The notes: generated by a model from the letters alone, not told the origin. Shown: positions 13,947 to 22,902, counted from the stretch's first letter. The stretch is DNA of 22,995 bases from Paucihalobacter sp036825875 (GCF_036825875.1 NZ_DAISXK010000043.1:1-22995), one strand, 5' to 3'. Translations and numbers: made by a program.

Positions 13947-14243
13947 ATGATTGATACTTCTCAGCTCATTGACAATGATTTTTTACGTCAGTTTGAATTA
14001 AGAATTGATGACGATTTGGCAAAAATTGAATATTCTCTTCAAGACAGGAAAATTTTCCTAACTAAAATTGAATTACCTTCAAATATCGATAATGAAGAAT
14101 TTGAAGAAGAATTTTTAACTCTGGTGTTCGACAACATCAAAGAACGAAACATTTGCGTTGTTCCAACAAGTCCGCAAATAGCCAAGTTTATGAGGCGTCA
14201 CCGTCAATATAAACGTATGTTACCTGTAGGTATTAGGATATAA
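13947..14243 (+). CDS. Small GNAT-like protein (COG2388/YjdJ type), acetyl-CoA loop degenerate
   Basis: The 98-residue protein follows the short YjdJ-type GNAT layout. An opening with FELRIDDDLAKIEYSLQDRK (16-35) and strand IFLTKIELP (36-44) is followed by a helix, and CVVPTSPQIAKFMRRHRQY (70-88) matches the family's late VVPLCPFVAxYIxRHPEY. Where active members have the acetyl-CoA binding signature (Q/R-x-x-G-x-G/A, usually EGQGIGSAL), this one reads SNIDNEEFEEEF (45-56), with no glycine and several acidic residues. Acetyltransferase activity is therefore doubtful. A binding or structural role is possible. The protein ends in LPVGIRI, and a strong terminator follows. Confidence 0.75.
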   Translation: MIDTSQLIDNDFLRQFELRIDDDLAKIEYSLQDRKIFLTKIELPSNIDNEEFEEEFLTLVFDNIKERNICVVPTSPQIAKFMRRHRQYKRMLPVGIRI

Positions 14244-14264
14244 TAAAACTAACCAGTTAAAATG

Positions 14265-14295
14265 AGCCTGAAATTAAAAGTTTCAGGTTTTTTTT
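14265..14295 (+). terminator. Intrinsic terminator after the GNAT-like gene
   Basis: CCTGAAA (14267-14273) and TTTCAGG (14281-14287) form a stem, extendable by A-T and G-U pairs at its base (14265-14266 with 14288-14289). The loop is 7 bases, followed by eight T (14288-14295). Confidence 0.88.
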
Positions 14296-14373
14296 ATGCA
14301 TTATAATTATCTTTACCTTTCGCAATTTACTTCAGAAAAAGTATTAAAATAAAACTACAATATCCCTTTTAAA

Positions 14374-16005
14374 ATGAAAACAACAAAGCAATTACAACAT
14401 AAATATAAGGTATTTATAGGTAGTTTATTGATCGTTATATTCGTTTTTGTGGCTTGCGAAAGTCCTGATTCTAGTAATCAAATTAAATCCGTTTTTAGGT
14501 ACAACGAACATAAAAATATTGGCTCACTAGATCCAGCTTTCGCCAAAGACAATGCCAATATATGGGCTGTTAACCAACTATTTAATGGCTTGGTTGAAAT
14601 GGATGATACTCTCAATGTAAAACCTTCAATTGCCAAGCAATGGAGTGTTGATAGTTTGGGGGTGAATTACACCTTTTACTTGCGGGACGATGTGTATTTT
14701 CACAAACACCAAGTCTTCGGGAAGGATTCTACTAGGCTAGTTATTGCTTCCGATTTTGTATACAGTTTTAATAGATTAACCGACCCAAAAGTAGCCTCAC
14801 CTGGGAGTTGGGTGATGCAAAAAGTAAATAAGGTGGAAGCCATAAACGACACCATTCTAAAAATTGAATTAAGCAAAGCATTTCCAGCCTTTTTAGGAAT
14901 GTTAACAATGAAATATTGCAGTGTAGTGCCGAAGGAAGCAATCGATTTGCTTGGAACAAATTTTAGATCTAACCCCATTGGTACAGGACCTTTTAAATTT
15001 AAACGTTGGGAGGAAAATATTAAATTAGTTTTTAGAAAAAACGAACATTACTTTGAGACCGACTCAAATGCTAATCAACTCCCCTATTTAGAAGCTGTTG
15101 CCATTACCTTTTTACCCGATAAGCAAAGTGAGTTTTTACAGTTTACACAAGGGAATTTAGATTTTTTAAATGCGCTAGATGCTTCTTATAAAGATGATAT
15201 TCTAAATCCTGATGGCAGCCTAAGTTCAGTGTATAAAAGCAATACTAATTTAATACGCGTTCCTTACTTAAACACCGAATATCTTGCCTTTTATTTAAAT
15301 TCAGATATTTCTGAAATTCAATCTTTAAAGCTTAGAAAAGCGATTAATTTAGGATTTGACCGCCATAAAATGATGCTGTATTTACGAAATGGTGTTGGAA
15401 TTGCGGCTAATGGCGGTTTTATTCCGCAAGGATTGGCCGGTTATAATAATTCATCTGGTTACAGTTACAATCCAGACTTGGCCAAAAAGTTATTACAAGA
15501 ATTTAAAACGGAAACAGGCATTTCAAAACCATCCATCACCATTACCACTACGAGTAATTATCTGGATTTTTGCGAATATATGCAGCGTGAATTACAAAAA
15601 ATAGGTCTTGATGTTAAGGTAGATGTAATGCCAGCCTCAGCCTTGAAAGATGCCAAAGCCAATGGAAAATTAGATATTTTTAGAGCTAGCTGGGTAGCCG
15701 ATTATCCCGATGCTGAAAATTATTTATCACTATTTTACAGTGGGAATTTTGCCCCAAATGGACCCAATTACACACACTTTTCTAACAAATTGTTTGATGA
15801 ATTATACCAACAGTCTTTTAGTGAAATCGATATTGAGAAACGTCATCAACTTTACTCAAAAATGGATAGTATTGTAATGGCGGAAGCGCCCGTTATAGTA
15901 TTATTTTATGATGAAGTGATAAGATTCACCAAAAAAAAAGTTGAAGGTTTAGGTATTAATCCTATAAATTTATTAGACTTAAAACGCGTTTCAAAAACAC
16001 CTTAG
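14374..16005 (+). CDS. Peptide-type ABC transporter substrate-binding lipoprotein (SBP_bac_5, OppA/DppA-like)
   Basis: The 543-residue protein belongs to the large extracellular solute-binding family 5, which captures oligopeptides, nickel or related ligands. A lipoprotein signal peptide ends in FVFVAC with Cys28. The mature part shows family landmarks: IGSLDPAFAKDNANIWAVNQ, LFNGLVEMD, YTFYLRDDVYFHK, SDFVYSFNRLTDP, NPIGTGPFKFKRW and later LRKAINLGFDRHKM. No permease or ATPase genes stand beside it, so its transporter must be encoded elsewhere. The gene follows a terminator and therefore needs its own promoter; a TACCTTTC near 14316-14323 is a weak candidate. Its stop (16003-16005) overlaps the stop of the convergent GlmU-like gene. 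Confidence 0.92.
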   Translation: MKTTKQLQHKYKVFIGSLLIVIFVFVACESPDSSNQIKSVFRYNEHKNIGSLDPAFAKDNANIWAVNQLFNGLVEMDDTLNVKPSIAKQWSVDSLGVNYTFYLRDDVYFHKHQVFGKDSTRLVIASDFVYSFNRLTDPKVASPGSWVMQKVNKVEAINDTILKIELSKAFPAFLGMLTMKYCSVVPKEAIDLLGTNFRSNPIGTGPFKFKRWEENIKLVFRKNEHYFETDSNANQLPYLEAVAITFLPDKQSEFLQFTQGNLDFLNALDASYKDDILNPDGSLSSVYKSNTNLIRVPYLNTEYLAFYLNSDISEIQSLKLRKAINLGFDRHKMMLYLRNGVGIAANGGFIPQGLAGYNNSSGYSYNPDLAKKLLQEFKTETGISKPSITITTTSNYLDFCEYMQRELQKIGLDVKVDVMPASALKDAKANGKLDIFRASWVADYPDAENYLSLFYSGNFAPNGPNYTHFSNKLFDELYQQSFSEIDIEKRHQLYSKMDSIVMAEAPVIVLFYDEVIRFTKKKVEGLGINPINLLDLKRVSKTP

Positions 16006-17177
16006 CTTTTGCGATACTTCTGACTTAATTCAAATACATGTTGAAGTATATCGGCATCCTGACTGGTGAATTTAACATGGCGTCGCGCCATCACGACTTC
16101 AGCCACTTCAAATGCTTTGTCCGTTTTGTACGTAATAAATCCACTACTACCTCCCCAAGAGAAACTTGGAATAAAATTTCTTGGAAAACCACTGCCAAAA
16201 ATATTAGCACTCACGCCAACTACCGTTCCTGTATTAAACATGGTGTTGATACCGCATTTGCTATGGTCACCCATCATTAAACCGCAAAATTGCAGTCCAG
16301 TTTTCGCGAATCCTTCGGTGTTATAATCCCACAAACGCACTTCGGCATAATTATTTTTAAGATTAGAATTATTGGTATCCGCTCCAAGATTACACCATTC
16401 ACCTATCACCGAATTTCCCAAAAACCCATCATGACCTTTATTAGAATACGCAAACATCACTGAGTTATTTACTTCACCACCAACACGACAATGCGGACCA
16501 ATCGTTGTGGGACCATAAATTTTAGCTCCCATTTTAACCACGGCATGATCGCATAAAGCAAAAGGACCGCGAATAATACTCCCTTCCATAATTTCGGAAT
16601 CTCTACCAATATAAATTGGTCCAGAACTGGCATTTAAGGTTACAAAATTTAATTGCGCACCAGGTTCAATGAAAATGTTTTCAGCATTTACAACATTTAC
16701 GGTAGAAGGAATTGGCTGCGATTTTCGGTTGTCGGTGAGTAATTCAAAATCATCTTGAATAGCAGTTTCGTTTTTGGCAAAAATATCCCAGTTGTTTTCT
16801 ATGGTTACACTTTCGCCATGGTATTCAATAGCTTCAAAATCATTGAAACTTTCAATTTCCTGCTGTTCTTTTGAAAAAAAAGCAATCACCTGTTCATTGT
16901 GAAAAATAGCTTGATTTTCTTCAAGTACTTGAATCATGGCCACCAATTCGGCATTCGGCAGGTAGGAAGCATTAATCATAATATTAGTTTCCATTTCCAC
17001 CATTGGAAATTTATTGGATAGATAATCTTCGGTAACCGTGGTGATAACCTGACCCAAGTAGGATTCCCATTTTTCGCGTATAGTTAAAATTCCAACTCTA
17101 ATATCTGCCACAGGTCTAGTGTAAGTGAATGGCAATAGGTTATTGCGAAAAGGTCCATCAAATAATATGTAGTTCAT
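16002..17177 (-). CDS. GlmU-like sugar-phosphate nucleotidyl/acetyl-transferase (Bacteroidota type)
   Basis: The 391-residue protein resembles the alternative GlmU family of Bacteroidota, presumed to act in UDP-N-acetylglucosamine synthesis. The N-terminal part starts MNYILFDGPFRNNLLPFTYT with TRPVADIRVGILTIREKWE (20-38). The classic nucleotidyltransferase signature LAAGxGTRM is missing, so the first half is either a divergent transferase or inactive. From about 165 to 340 there is a left-handed beta helix of hexapeptide repeats. KGHDGFLGNSVIG (247-259) and NLGADT (263-268) match the GlmU acetyltransferase active region, with His249 at the place of the catalytic histidine. It is downstream of the L31 gene, separated by a terminator. 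Confidence 0.85.
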   Translation of the reverse strand: MNYILFDGPFRNNLLPFTYTRPVADIRVGILTIREKWESYLGQVITTVTEDYLSNKFPMVEMETNIMINASYLPNAELVAMIQVLEENQAIFHNEQVIAFFSKEQQEIESFNDFEAIEYHGESVTIENNWDIFAKNETAIQDDFELLTDNRKSQPIPSTVNVVNAENIFIEPGAQLNFVTLNASSGPIYIGRDSEIMEGSIIRGPFALCDHAVVKMGAKIYGPTTIGPHCRVGGEVNNSVMFAYSNKGHDGFLGNSVIGEWCNLGADTNNSNLKNNYAEVRLWDYNTEGFAKTGLQFCGLMMGDHSKCGINTMFNTGTVVGVSANIFGSGFPRNFIPSFSWGGSSGFITYKTDKAFEVAEVVMARRHVKFTSQDADILQHVFELSQKYRKS

Positions 17178-17241
17178 GAGAAAGCTAAAGGTTAGAGATT
17201 TTTACCAAATCAAAAATAGCTTAATTATAGAACAAAAAAAA

Positions 17242-17273
17242 GCCTTTCAACTTCTACTTCTAGAATGAAAGGC
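17242..17273 (-). terminator. Intrinsic terminator of the L31 gene
   Basis: GCCTTTCA (17242-17249) and TGAAAGGC (17266-17273) form a perfect 8-bp stem. On the minus strand the stem is followed by a T-run (A-run 17234-17241 on the plus strand), terminating transcription between the L31 gene and the GlmU-like gene. Confidence 0.82.
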
Positions 17274-17297
17274 CTTAAATATAATAACCTCTTTAGC

Positions 17298-17549
17298 TTA
17301 TTTTTTAAACTTCGCGTATTTGTTTTTGAATTTATCAATACGTCCTGCTGTATCCACCAATTTAGATTTACCAGTATAGTAAGGATGAGACGTTCTTGAA
17401 ATTTCCATTTTTATTAATGGATACTCTGTACCTTCAACCTCAAGAGTTTCATTAGTTTCGGCAGTTGACTTTGTTAAAAACACGTCTTCATTAGACATAT
17501 CTTTAAATGCTACAAGTCTATAATTTTCTGGATGTATACCTTTTTTCAT
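17298..17549 (-). CDS. rpmE2: 50S ribosomal protein L31 type B
   Basis: The 83-residue protein begins MKKGIHPENYRLVAFKDMSN and contains EYPLIKMEISRTSHPYYTGK followed by VDTAGRIDKFKNKYAKFKK. This matches L31 of the type B (zinc-free, cysteine-less) class, the standard L31 of Bacteroidota. It has its own promoter about 40 bases upstream of the ATG and its own terminator, so it is expressed as a single gene. Confidence 0.96.
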   Translation of the reverse strand: MKKGIHPENYRLVAFKDMSNEDVFLTKSTAETNETLEVEGTEYPLIKMEISRTSHPYYTGKSKLVDTAGRIDKFKNKYAKFKK

Positions 17550-17587
17550 CGCTTAGCGCTTTATAATCATTTCATTTTTAAGAGGTG

Positions 17588-17618
17588 CAAATTTAGTGTT
17601 TTTTCGCAAATTACCAAT
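17588..17618 (-). promoter_or_regulatory. L31 gene promoter (ATTG-N19-TAAATTTG)
   Basis: On the minus strand a -33 ATTG (17618-17615) is followed after 19 bases by a perfect -7 box TAAATTTG (17595-17588), the Bacteroidota consensus spacing. Confidence 0.62.
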
Positions 17619-17708
17619 TATTTTTGTTTGATTTTTATTTTAATTTAAAATGTAACTTTAACCTATTCAACTGTACTAATATATAAACAACCTAAAACTA
17701 AACTTAAA

Positions 17709-18239
17709 ATGGAAAAAACTATTAAATCATCAGCCGTTAATCTCGGTTTATATTTGGGAACAACCTTAGCTCTTATAACCGTTTTGGTCTACGTAATAAA
17801 TGTAGAATTGCTGGTAGCTTGGTGGCTCGGTATCATATTATTTTTACTGATTTTGGGTTTTGGCATTTATTCTACTGCTAGAGCAAAATCAATGCTAAAT
17901 GGCTTTATCAGCTTTAAAGATGCGTTTTCTTCTTATTTTATTACCATCGCCATCGGTATTCTAATTAGCGTGGGTGTAACTGTTTTACTATTTGAAATAA
18001 TCGATAGTGACGCTGCGCTTGTTATTCAGGAAAAGGCAATTGAATCGACCGTAAATATGATGGAACGTTTTGGTGCACCAGTAGCAGAAATTGATAAAAC
18101 AATTGATGCAATGTCTCAAGAAAATTCGTTTTCGCTGGTAAGTCAATTAAAATCTATTGCCTATCAACTGCTGTTTTATGCCATTGTAGGACTCATAGTA
18201 GCCGCATCAATGAAAAAGAAGGATCCTGAATTAGCTTAA
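17709..18239 (+). CDS. DUF4199 family membrane protein
   Basis: The 176-residue protein matches the DUF4199 family of Bacteroidota, whose function is unknown. Four transmembrane helices are visible: two early (about 12-30 and 34-53), one after the conserved GFISFKDAFSSYF (about 75-96), and one near the C-terminus (about 153-167). A soluble, acidic helical segment (about 100-145, VIQEKAIESTVNMMERFGAP) lies between the third and fourth helix. The C-terminus is charged (KKKDPELA). The glycosyltransferase gene follows after 43 bases, and this order suggests a cell-envelope role. A TAACTTTA at about 17651-17658 may be the -7 box. Confidence 0.88.
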   Translation: MEKTIKSSAVNLGLYLGTTLALITVLVYVINVELLVAWWLGIILFLLILGFGIYSTARAKSMLNGFISFKDAFSSYFITIAIGILISVGVTVLLFEIIDSDAALVIQEKAIESTVNMMERFGAPVAEIDKTIDAMSQENSFSLVSQLKSIAYQLLFYAIVGLIVAASMKKKDPELA

Positions 18240-18282
18240 ATAATTTCAGTATTTTTGACTCCACAAGTTTCAAACCTTCTAA

Positions 18283-19233
18283 ATGAATATTTCCGTTGTA
18301 ATACCATTACTTAACGAAGAAGAATCGCTTAAAGAGTTACACGATTGGATTGCACAAGTAATGCAATCCAATCGTTTTTCTTATGAAATATTATTTATTG
18401 ATGATGGTAGCACTGATAAATCCTGGGAAGTTATTGAACAACTATCTAATCAAAATCCCAACGTAAAAGGTATTCAGTTCTTGAAAAATTATGGGAAATC
18501 ACAAGCATTACACGCCGGATTTGCCCAAGCAAATGGTAATGTAATTATCACCATGGATGCCGATTTACAAGACAATCCAGAGGAAATTCCAGAGCTGTAC
18601 AACATGGTTGTAAGTCAAAATTACGATATGGTATCCGGCTGGAAAAAAAAGCGCTACGATTCTGTTTTTGCAAAAAATCTTCCTTCTAAATTATTTAACT
18701 GGGCTGCCCGTAAAACCTCAGGCGTAAAACTTAATGATTTTAATTGCGGTTTAAAAGCCTATCATAAAAACGTTATAAAAAATATTGAGGTTAGAGGCGA
18801 AATGCATCGCTACATTCCAGTCTTGGCTAAAAATGCAGGTTTTTTAAGAATTGGGCAAAAAGTTGTAAAACACCAAGCTAGAAAATACGGTAAAACCAAG
18901 TTTGGAGCCGACAGATTTATCCACGGCTTTTTAGACCTCATTACCATATGGTTTCTTTCGCGTTTTGGCAAAAGACCCATGCATCTTTTTGGTGCCTTAG
19001 GCGTGCTGATGTTTTTTATTGGTTTTGGTTTTGCCGTTTATCTTGGTATTGATAAATTGTTTTTTAATCCTTATGGACGTCTAATTACGCAACGACCACA
19101 ATTTTACCTGGCTTTGGCAACTATGATAATCGGTAGCCAATTTTTTATAGCCGGTTTCTTAGGTGAGTTGATTTTACGATCAAAAGATTCTAAAAAACGC
19201 TATTTGATTAAAAAGGAAATTAATATTAATTAA
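18283..19233 (+). CDS. GT2 family glycosyltransferase, polyprenyl-phosphate type (DPM1/GtrB/ArnC-like)
   Basis: This is predicted to transfer a sugar from a nucleotide donor to a polyprenyl phosphate at the inner membrane. The GT2 catalytic domain covers about 1-225, with VVIPLLNEEESL (5-16), FIDDGSTD (38-45), the metal-binding DADLQDNPEEI (92-102) and GLKAYHK. Two C-terminal transmembrane helices (about 233-257 and 275-299) follow, as in GtrB- and ArnC-type enzymes. The C-terminus is basic (SKKRYLIKKE). It lies between the DUF4199 gene and the phosphosugar mutase on the same strand. The sugar and the acceptor cannot be read from the sequence. Confidence 0.92.
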   Translation: MNISVVIPLLNEEESLKELHDWIAQVMQSNRFSYEILFIDDGSTDKSWEVIEQLSNQNPNVKGIQFLKNYGKSQALHAGFAQANGNVIITMDADLQDNPEEIPELYNMVVSQNYDMVSGWKKKRYDSVFAKNLPSKLFNWAARKTSGVKLNDFNCGLKAYHKNVIKNIEVRGEMHRYIPVLAKNAGFLRIGQKVVKHQARKYGKTKFGADRFIHGFLDLITIWFLSRFGKRPMHLFGALGVLMFFIGFGFAVYLGIDKLFFNPYGRLITQRPQFYLALATMIIGSQFFIAGFLGELILRSKDSKKRYLIKKEININ

Positions 19234-19288
19234 ATTTGTGGTATTGTCGAGTAACTTTTTTTCAGTTACCTGATTAAAAAACCTAATT

Positions 19289-21019
19289 ATGATTTACATT
19301 AAACCAGAAATTCTAGCACGTGTCAATACGTGGCTAACACCAACTTTTGACAACAAAACTCAAGAATACATAAAACACCAAATCGCTTCTAACCCAAAAG
19401 ATTTAGAGGAAAGTTTTTACAAAGATTTAGAATTTGGAACCGGTGGGATGCGCGGTATTATGGGTGTTGGCACCAACCGTATCAACAAATATACACTTGG
19501 TAAAAACACACAAGGGTTAAGTAATTATATGAAACAAGTATTTCCAAGAGAAAAGCTTAAAGTGGCCATTGCTTATGATTGCCGCCATAATAGCAACACC
19601 TTGGCAAAAGTTGTGGCCGATGTGTTTTCGGCGAATGATATCACGGTTTATCTTTTTGAAGCCTTACGACCAACGCCTGAATTATCTTTCGCTGTAAAAT
19701 ATTTAGACTGTCATTGTGGTATTGTCTTGACAGCTTCACACAATCCGCCGGAATACAACGGATACAAAGTGTATTGGCAAGATGGAGGCCAATTAGTACC
19801 GCCTCAAGATGAAGAGATTATATCGGTGATTGACCGGTTAGATTATTCTGAAATAAAATTTGAAGCCAAAGAACATTTAATTGAAAACATAGGAAAAACA
19901 GTAGACAATGCCTTTATTGAAGGATGTATCAAAAACGGTAGTTTTCAAACTTCTTCCAAAGCCAAAGAGCAACTAAAAGTGGTATTCACTTCCCTTCACG
20001 GTACTTCTATTGTTTCTATTCCTGAAACTTTACAACGTGCAGGTTATTCTAATGTACATATTGTTAAGGAACAAGCCGAACCTAATGGTGATTTCCCAAC
20101 GGTTAAATCACCTAATCCTGAAGAACCAGAAGCCTTAAAAATGGCCTTAGAACTAGCCGAAAGAATTGGTGCTGATATCGTTATTGGCACCGATCCTGAT
20201 TGTGACCGATTGGGCGTGGCTGTAAGAGATTTGGAAAATAAATTAGTGTTGTTAAACGGTAACCAAACCATGGTAATGATGACCGATTTCTTACTTAAAC
20301 AATGGCAACAACAAGGCAAACTGAACAACAACGAGTTCATAGGTTCCACGATTGTATCAACGCCAATGATGAGTGTTTTGGGAGATGCTTATAAGGTAGA
20401 ATACAAAATTGGATTGACCGGGTTTAAATGGATTGCTAAAATGATAAAAGATTTCCCAAACAAAGATTTTATTGGCGGTGGTGAAGAGAGTTTTGGGTTT
20501 ATGGTTGGCGATTTTGTGCGTGATAAAGATGCGGTAACCTCTACCCTACTAGCTTGCGAAATTGCAGCGCAAGCCAAGACCAATGGCAGTTCGTTTTATA
20601 GAGAGCTAATTAATCTTTATGTGAAACACGGTTTTTATAAAGAACGCCTAATTTCAATTACTAAAAAAGGTATCGAAGGCGCCGAAGAAATCAACAAAAT
20701 GATGTCGGATGCCCGTGAAAATCCACTATCAGAAATTAATGGCTCAAAAGTAGTTTTAGTTGAAGATTATGAATTATCCATTGCGAAAAACCAGAAAGAT
20801 GGCGGAACAACTACCATCGATATCCCTAAATCAAATGTCTTAATTTATTATACGGAAGATGGGACCAAAATTGCATTGCGACCTAGCGGCACCGAACCCA
20901 AAATAAAGTTTTATATCAGTGTAAACGCAAGCTTACCAAAAGCCGAAGATTTTAAAACTGTTGAACAACAATTAGAATCTAAAATCGATGCGATTTTAAA
21001 TGACATGAAACTTAAATAG
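19289..21019 (+). CDS. Phosphosugar mutase (phosphoglucomutase/phosphomannomutase)
   Basis: The enzyme interconverts sugar 1- and 6-phosphates through a phosphoserine intermediate and supplies precursors for glycans. The 576-residue protein shows all alpha-D-phosphohexomutase landmarks: FGTGGMRGIMG (49-59), the catalytic serine loop TASHNPPEYNGYK with Ser150, the metal loop GTDPDCDRLG with Asp302/304/306, the sugar-specificity loop GGGEESFGF (396-404) and the phosphate-binding RPSGTEPKIKFY near 530-541. The length fits the long PGM2-like form of Bacteroidota. The ABC exporter gene starts at the very next base after its stop codon, so the two are cotranscribed. The choice between glucose and mannose phosphate is not resolved. 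Confidence 0.95.
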   Translation: MIYIKPEILARVNTWLTPTFDNKTQEYIKHQIASNPKDLEESFYKDLEFGTGGMRGIMGVGTNRINKYTLGKNTQGLSNYMKQVFPREKLKVAIAYDCRHNSNTLAKVVADVFSANDITVYLFEALRPTPELSFAVKYLDCHCGIVLTASHNPPEYNGYKVYWQDGGQLVPPQDEEIISVIDRLDYSEIKFEAKEHLIENIGKTVDNAFIEGCIKNGSFQTSSKAKEQLKVVFTSLHGTSIVSIPETLQRAGYSNVHIVKEQAEPNGDFPTVKSPNPEEPEALKMALELAERIGADIVIGTDPDCDRLGVAVRDLENKLVLLNGNQTMVMMTDFLLKQWQQQGKLNNNEFIGSTIVSTPMMSVLGDAYKVEYKIGLTGFKWIAKMIKDFPNKDFIGGGEESFGFMVGDFVRDKDAVTSTLLACEIAAQAKTNGSSFYRELINLYVKHGFYKERLISITKKGIEGAEEINKMMSDARENPLSEINGSKVVLVEDYELSIAKNQKDGGTTTIDIPKSNVLIYYTEDGTKIALRPSGTEPKIKFYISVNASLPKAEDFKTVEQQLESKIDAILNDMKLK

Positions 21020-22846
21020 ATGAACTATTTCAAACAAATTCTACGTTTTGCAAAACCGTATAAACGCCACGCCTATTTAAATATTCTATTCAATATTTTT
21101 TACGCGCTGTTCAGCGCTTTGGCATTTGTTGCTTTTATTCCAATGCTAGATGTTCTTTTTAATGAAGAAAAGGAAATTGTAAACGTCAAACCGGAATATG
21201 AAGGCATCATGAAGCTATCAACCTTTGTTGAAAATAGCCTTTCTTATAACATTCATTCGCTTGCCGAAACCAATAAAATGAACGCCTTATTGTTAGCCAT
21301 AGGTTTAATTATAAGTTTGTTCCTGCTAAAAAATATTGCAAATTACTTAGCGATGTACTTCATCACTTTTTTGAGGAATGGCGTGCTTAAAGACTTACGA
21401 AATGCAATTTACCATAAGTTGGTTGAATTACCTTTAGCTTTCTTTTCTGAGAAACGCAAAGGCGATTCCATAGCGCGTATCTCAAACGATGTTCAAGAAA
21501 TACAAGTATCGTTTCTATCAATTTTAGAATTGATTGTCAGAGAACCTCTCACCATACTTTTCACCATTATTTTAATGTTCAAAATAAGTACAGAGCTCAC
21601 CTTGTTTGTGTTTATTTTTTTACCAATATCTGGCTTTATAATTTCACGAATTGGAAAAAGTCTGAAAAAGCAATCCGATCGTGTTCAAAAAGAACAAGGC
21701 GAATTCCTTTCTATTGTTGAAGAAACACTTGGCGGACTTAAAGTAATAAAGGGTTTTACTGCGGAACGTAACTTTCAGCAAAAATTCGAAAATTCAACCA
21801 GCAGGTTTTATAAATTTTCTAATAGCTTATTAAACCGACAAAATTTAGCCTCACCAACCAGCGAATTTTTAGGAATCGTAGTAATTGCCATTATTTTATG
21901 GTTTGGCGGAAAAATGGTATTGGTTGATGGCGTCCTGAAGGGAAGTCAATTTTTGGCTTACTTAGGTTTGGCCTACAATATTCTTACACCTGCAAAAGCT
22001 ATCAGTAAAGCAAGTTATAGTGTGAAAAAAGGAAATGCGGCTGCCGAACGTGTTTTAGAGATTCTAAATACCAAATCCCCCTTAGAAGATGCATTAAATG
22101 CTAGAGAAAAATCAGACTTTAAGTCAAGTTTAAGTCTGAATAATATTTCCTTTAAATACGAGGACGAATTGGTACTCAAAAATTTCAACTTAGAAGTCAA
22201 AAAAGGTAAAAGCGTTGCGTTGGTCGGCCAGTCAGGTAGTGGGAAGAGTACCATCGCCAATCTAGTAACAAGATTTTACGATGTAAACGAAGGTCAAATT
22301 ACAATTGACGGTGAAGATATAAGAAGCCTTACCAAAAAATCCTTAAGAGGTTTGATGGGTCTGGTTACCCAAGATTCTATTCTTTTTAATGATTCAATTA
22401 AAAATAATTTGTTGATTGGGAAAGAAAATGCAACCGATGCCGAAGTAATTGATGCTTTAAAAATCGCCAATGCCTGGGAATTTGTGAAAGATTTACCTAA
22501 AGGAATTGAAAGTAATATTGGCGATTCTGGCAATAAATTGTCTGGCGGACAAAAGCAACGGCTCAGTATTGCGCGTGCGGTTTTAAAAAATCCACCAATA
22601 ATGATTCTCGACGAAGCAACCTCAGCCTTAGACACCGAAAGTGAACGCTTGGTGCAAAACGCTTTGGAAAATATGATGAGAAATAGAACTTCAATTATAA
22701 TCGCGCATAGGTTGTCAACCATTCAGAATGCCGATGAAATTGTAGTCATGCAAAAAGGGAAAATCGCTGAACGTGGCTCACACGCCGAACTCTTAGCTAG
22801 CAACGGCATCTACAAAAAATTAGTGGAGATGCAGAGTTTTGACTAA
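21020..22846 (+). CDS. ABC exporter, fused permease and ATPase (MsbA-like)
   Basis: This is a half-transporter that works as a homodimer in the inner membrane, likely exporting a lipid or glycolipid. The 608-residue protein has an N-terminal six-helix transmembrane domain (about 15-335) with the coupling region RNAIYHKLVELPLAFFSEKR (127-146). The ATPase domain follows (about 370-605): Walker A GQSGSGKST (403-411), Q-loop Gln451, signature LSGGQ (507-511), Walker B IMILDEATSALD (527-538) and His563 in IIAHRLST. The ATG directly follows the mutase stop codon. An extra loop at about 48-80 between the first two helices is longer than in Escherichia coli MsbA. A strong hairpin terminator follows at 22872. 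Confidence 0.93.
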   Translation: MNYFKQILRFAKPYKRHAYLNILFNIFYALFSALAFVAFIPMLDVLFNEEKEIVNVKPEYEGIMKLSTFVENSLSYNIHSLAETNKMNALLLAIGLIISLFLLKNIANYLAMYFITFLRNGVLKDLRNAIYHKLVELPLAFFSEKRKGDSIARISNDVQEIQVSFLSILELIVREPLTILFTIILMFKISTELTLFVFIFLPISGFIISRIGKSLKKQSDRVQKEQGEFLSIVEETLGGLKVIKGFTAERNFQQKFENSTSRFYKFSNSLLNRQNLASPTSEFLGIVVIAIILWFGGKMVLVDGVLKGSQFLAYLGLAYNILTPAKAISKASYSVKKGNAAAERVLEILNTKSPLEDALNAREKSDFKSSLSLNNISFKYEDELVLKNFNLEVKKGKSVALVGQSGSGKSTIANLVTRFYDVNEGQITIDGEDIRSLTKKSLRGLMGLVTQDSILFNDSIKNNLLIGKENATDAEVIDALKIANAWEFVKDLPKGIESNIGDSGNKLSGGQKQRLSIARAVLKNPPIMILDEATSALDTESERLVQNALENMMRNRTSIIIAHRLSTIQNADEIVVMQKGKIAERGSHAELLASNGIYKKLVEMQSFD

Positions 22847-22871
22847 CCTAATTTAAAATCTATACATAACA

Positions 22872-22902
22872 GAAAAGGATAGCCATTACAGCTATCCTTT
22901 TC
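22872..22902 (+). terminator. Intrinsic terminator after the ABC exporter gene
   Basis: GAAAAGGATAGC (22872-22883) and GCTATCCTTTTC (22891-22902) form a perfect 12-bp stem with a 7-base loop. The T-run is part of the stem, and the A-run on the other side would let it work for a convergent transcript too. Confidence 0.85.

Noticed and set aside
19251..19269. Hairpin GTAACT/AGTTAC between glycosyltransferase and mutase genes as a terminator
   Set aside because: The stem is only 6 bp, the T-run is in the loop and no T-tract follows, so termination is unlikely.
22294..22722. Minus-strand reading frame of 142 codons
   Set aside because: It is antisense to the ATPase domain of the ABC exporter, with a biased Ser/Leu/Ile product and no family resemblance.
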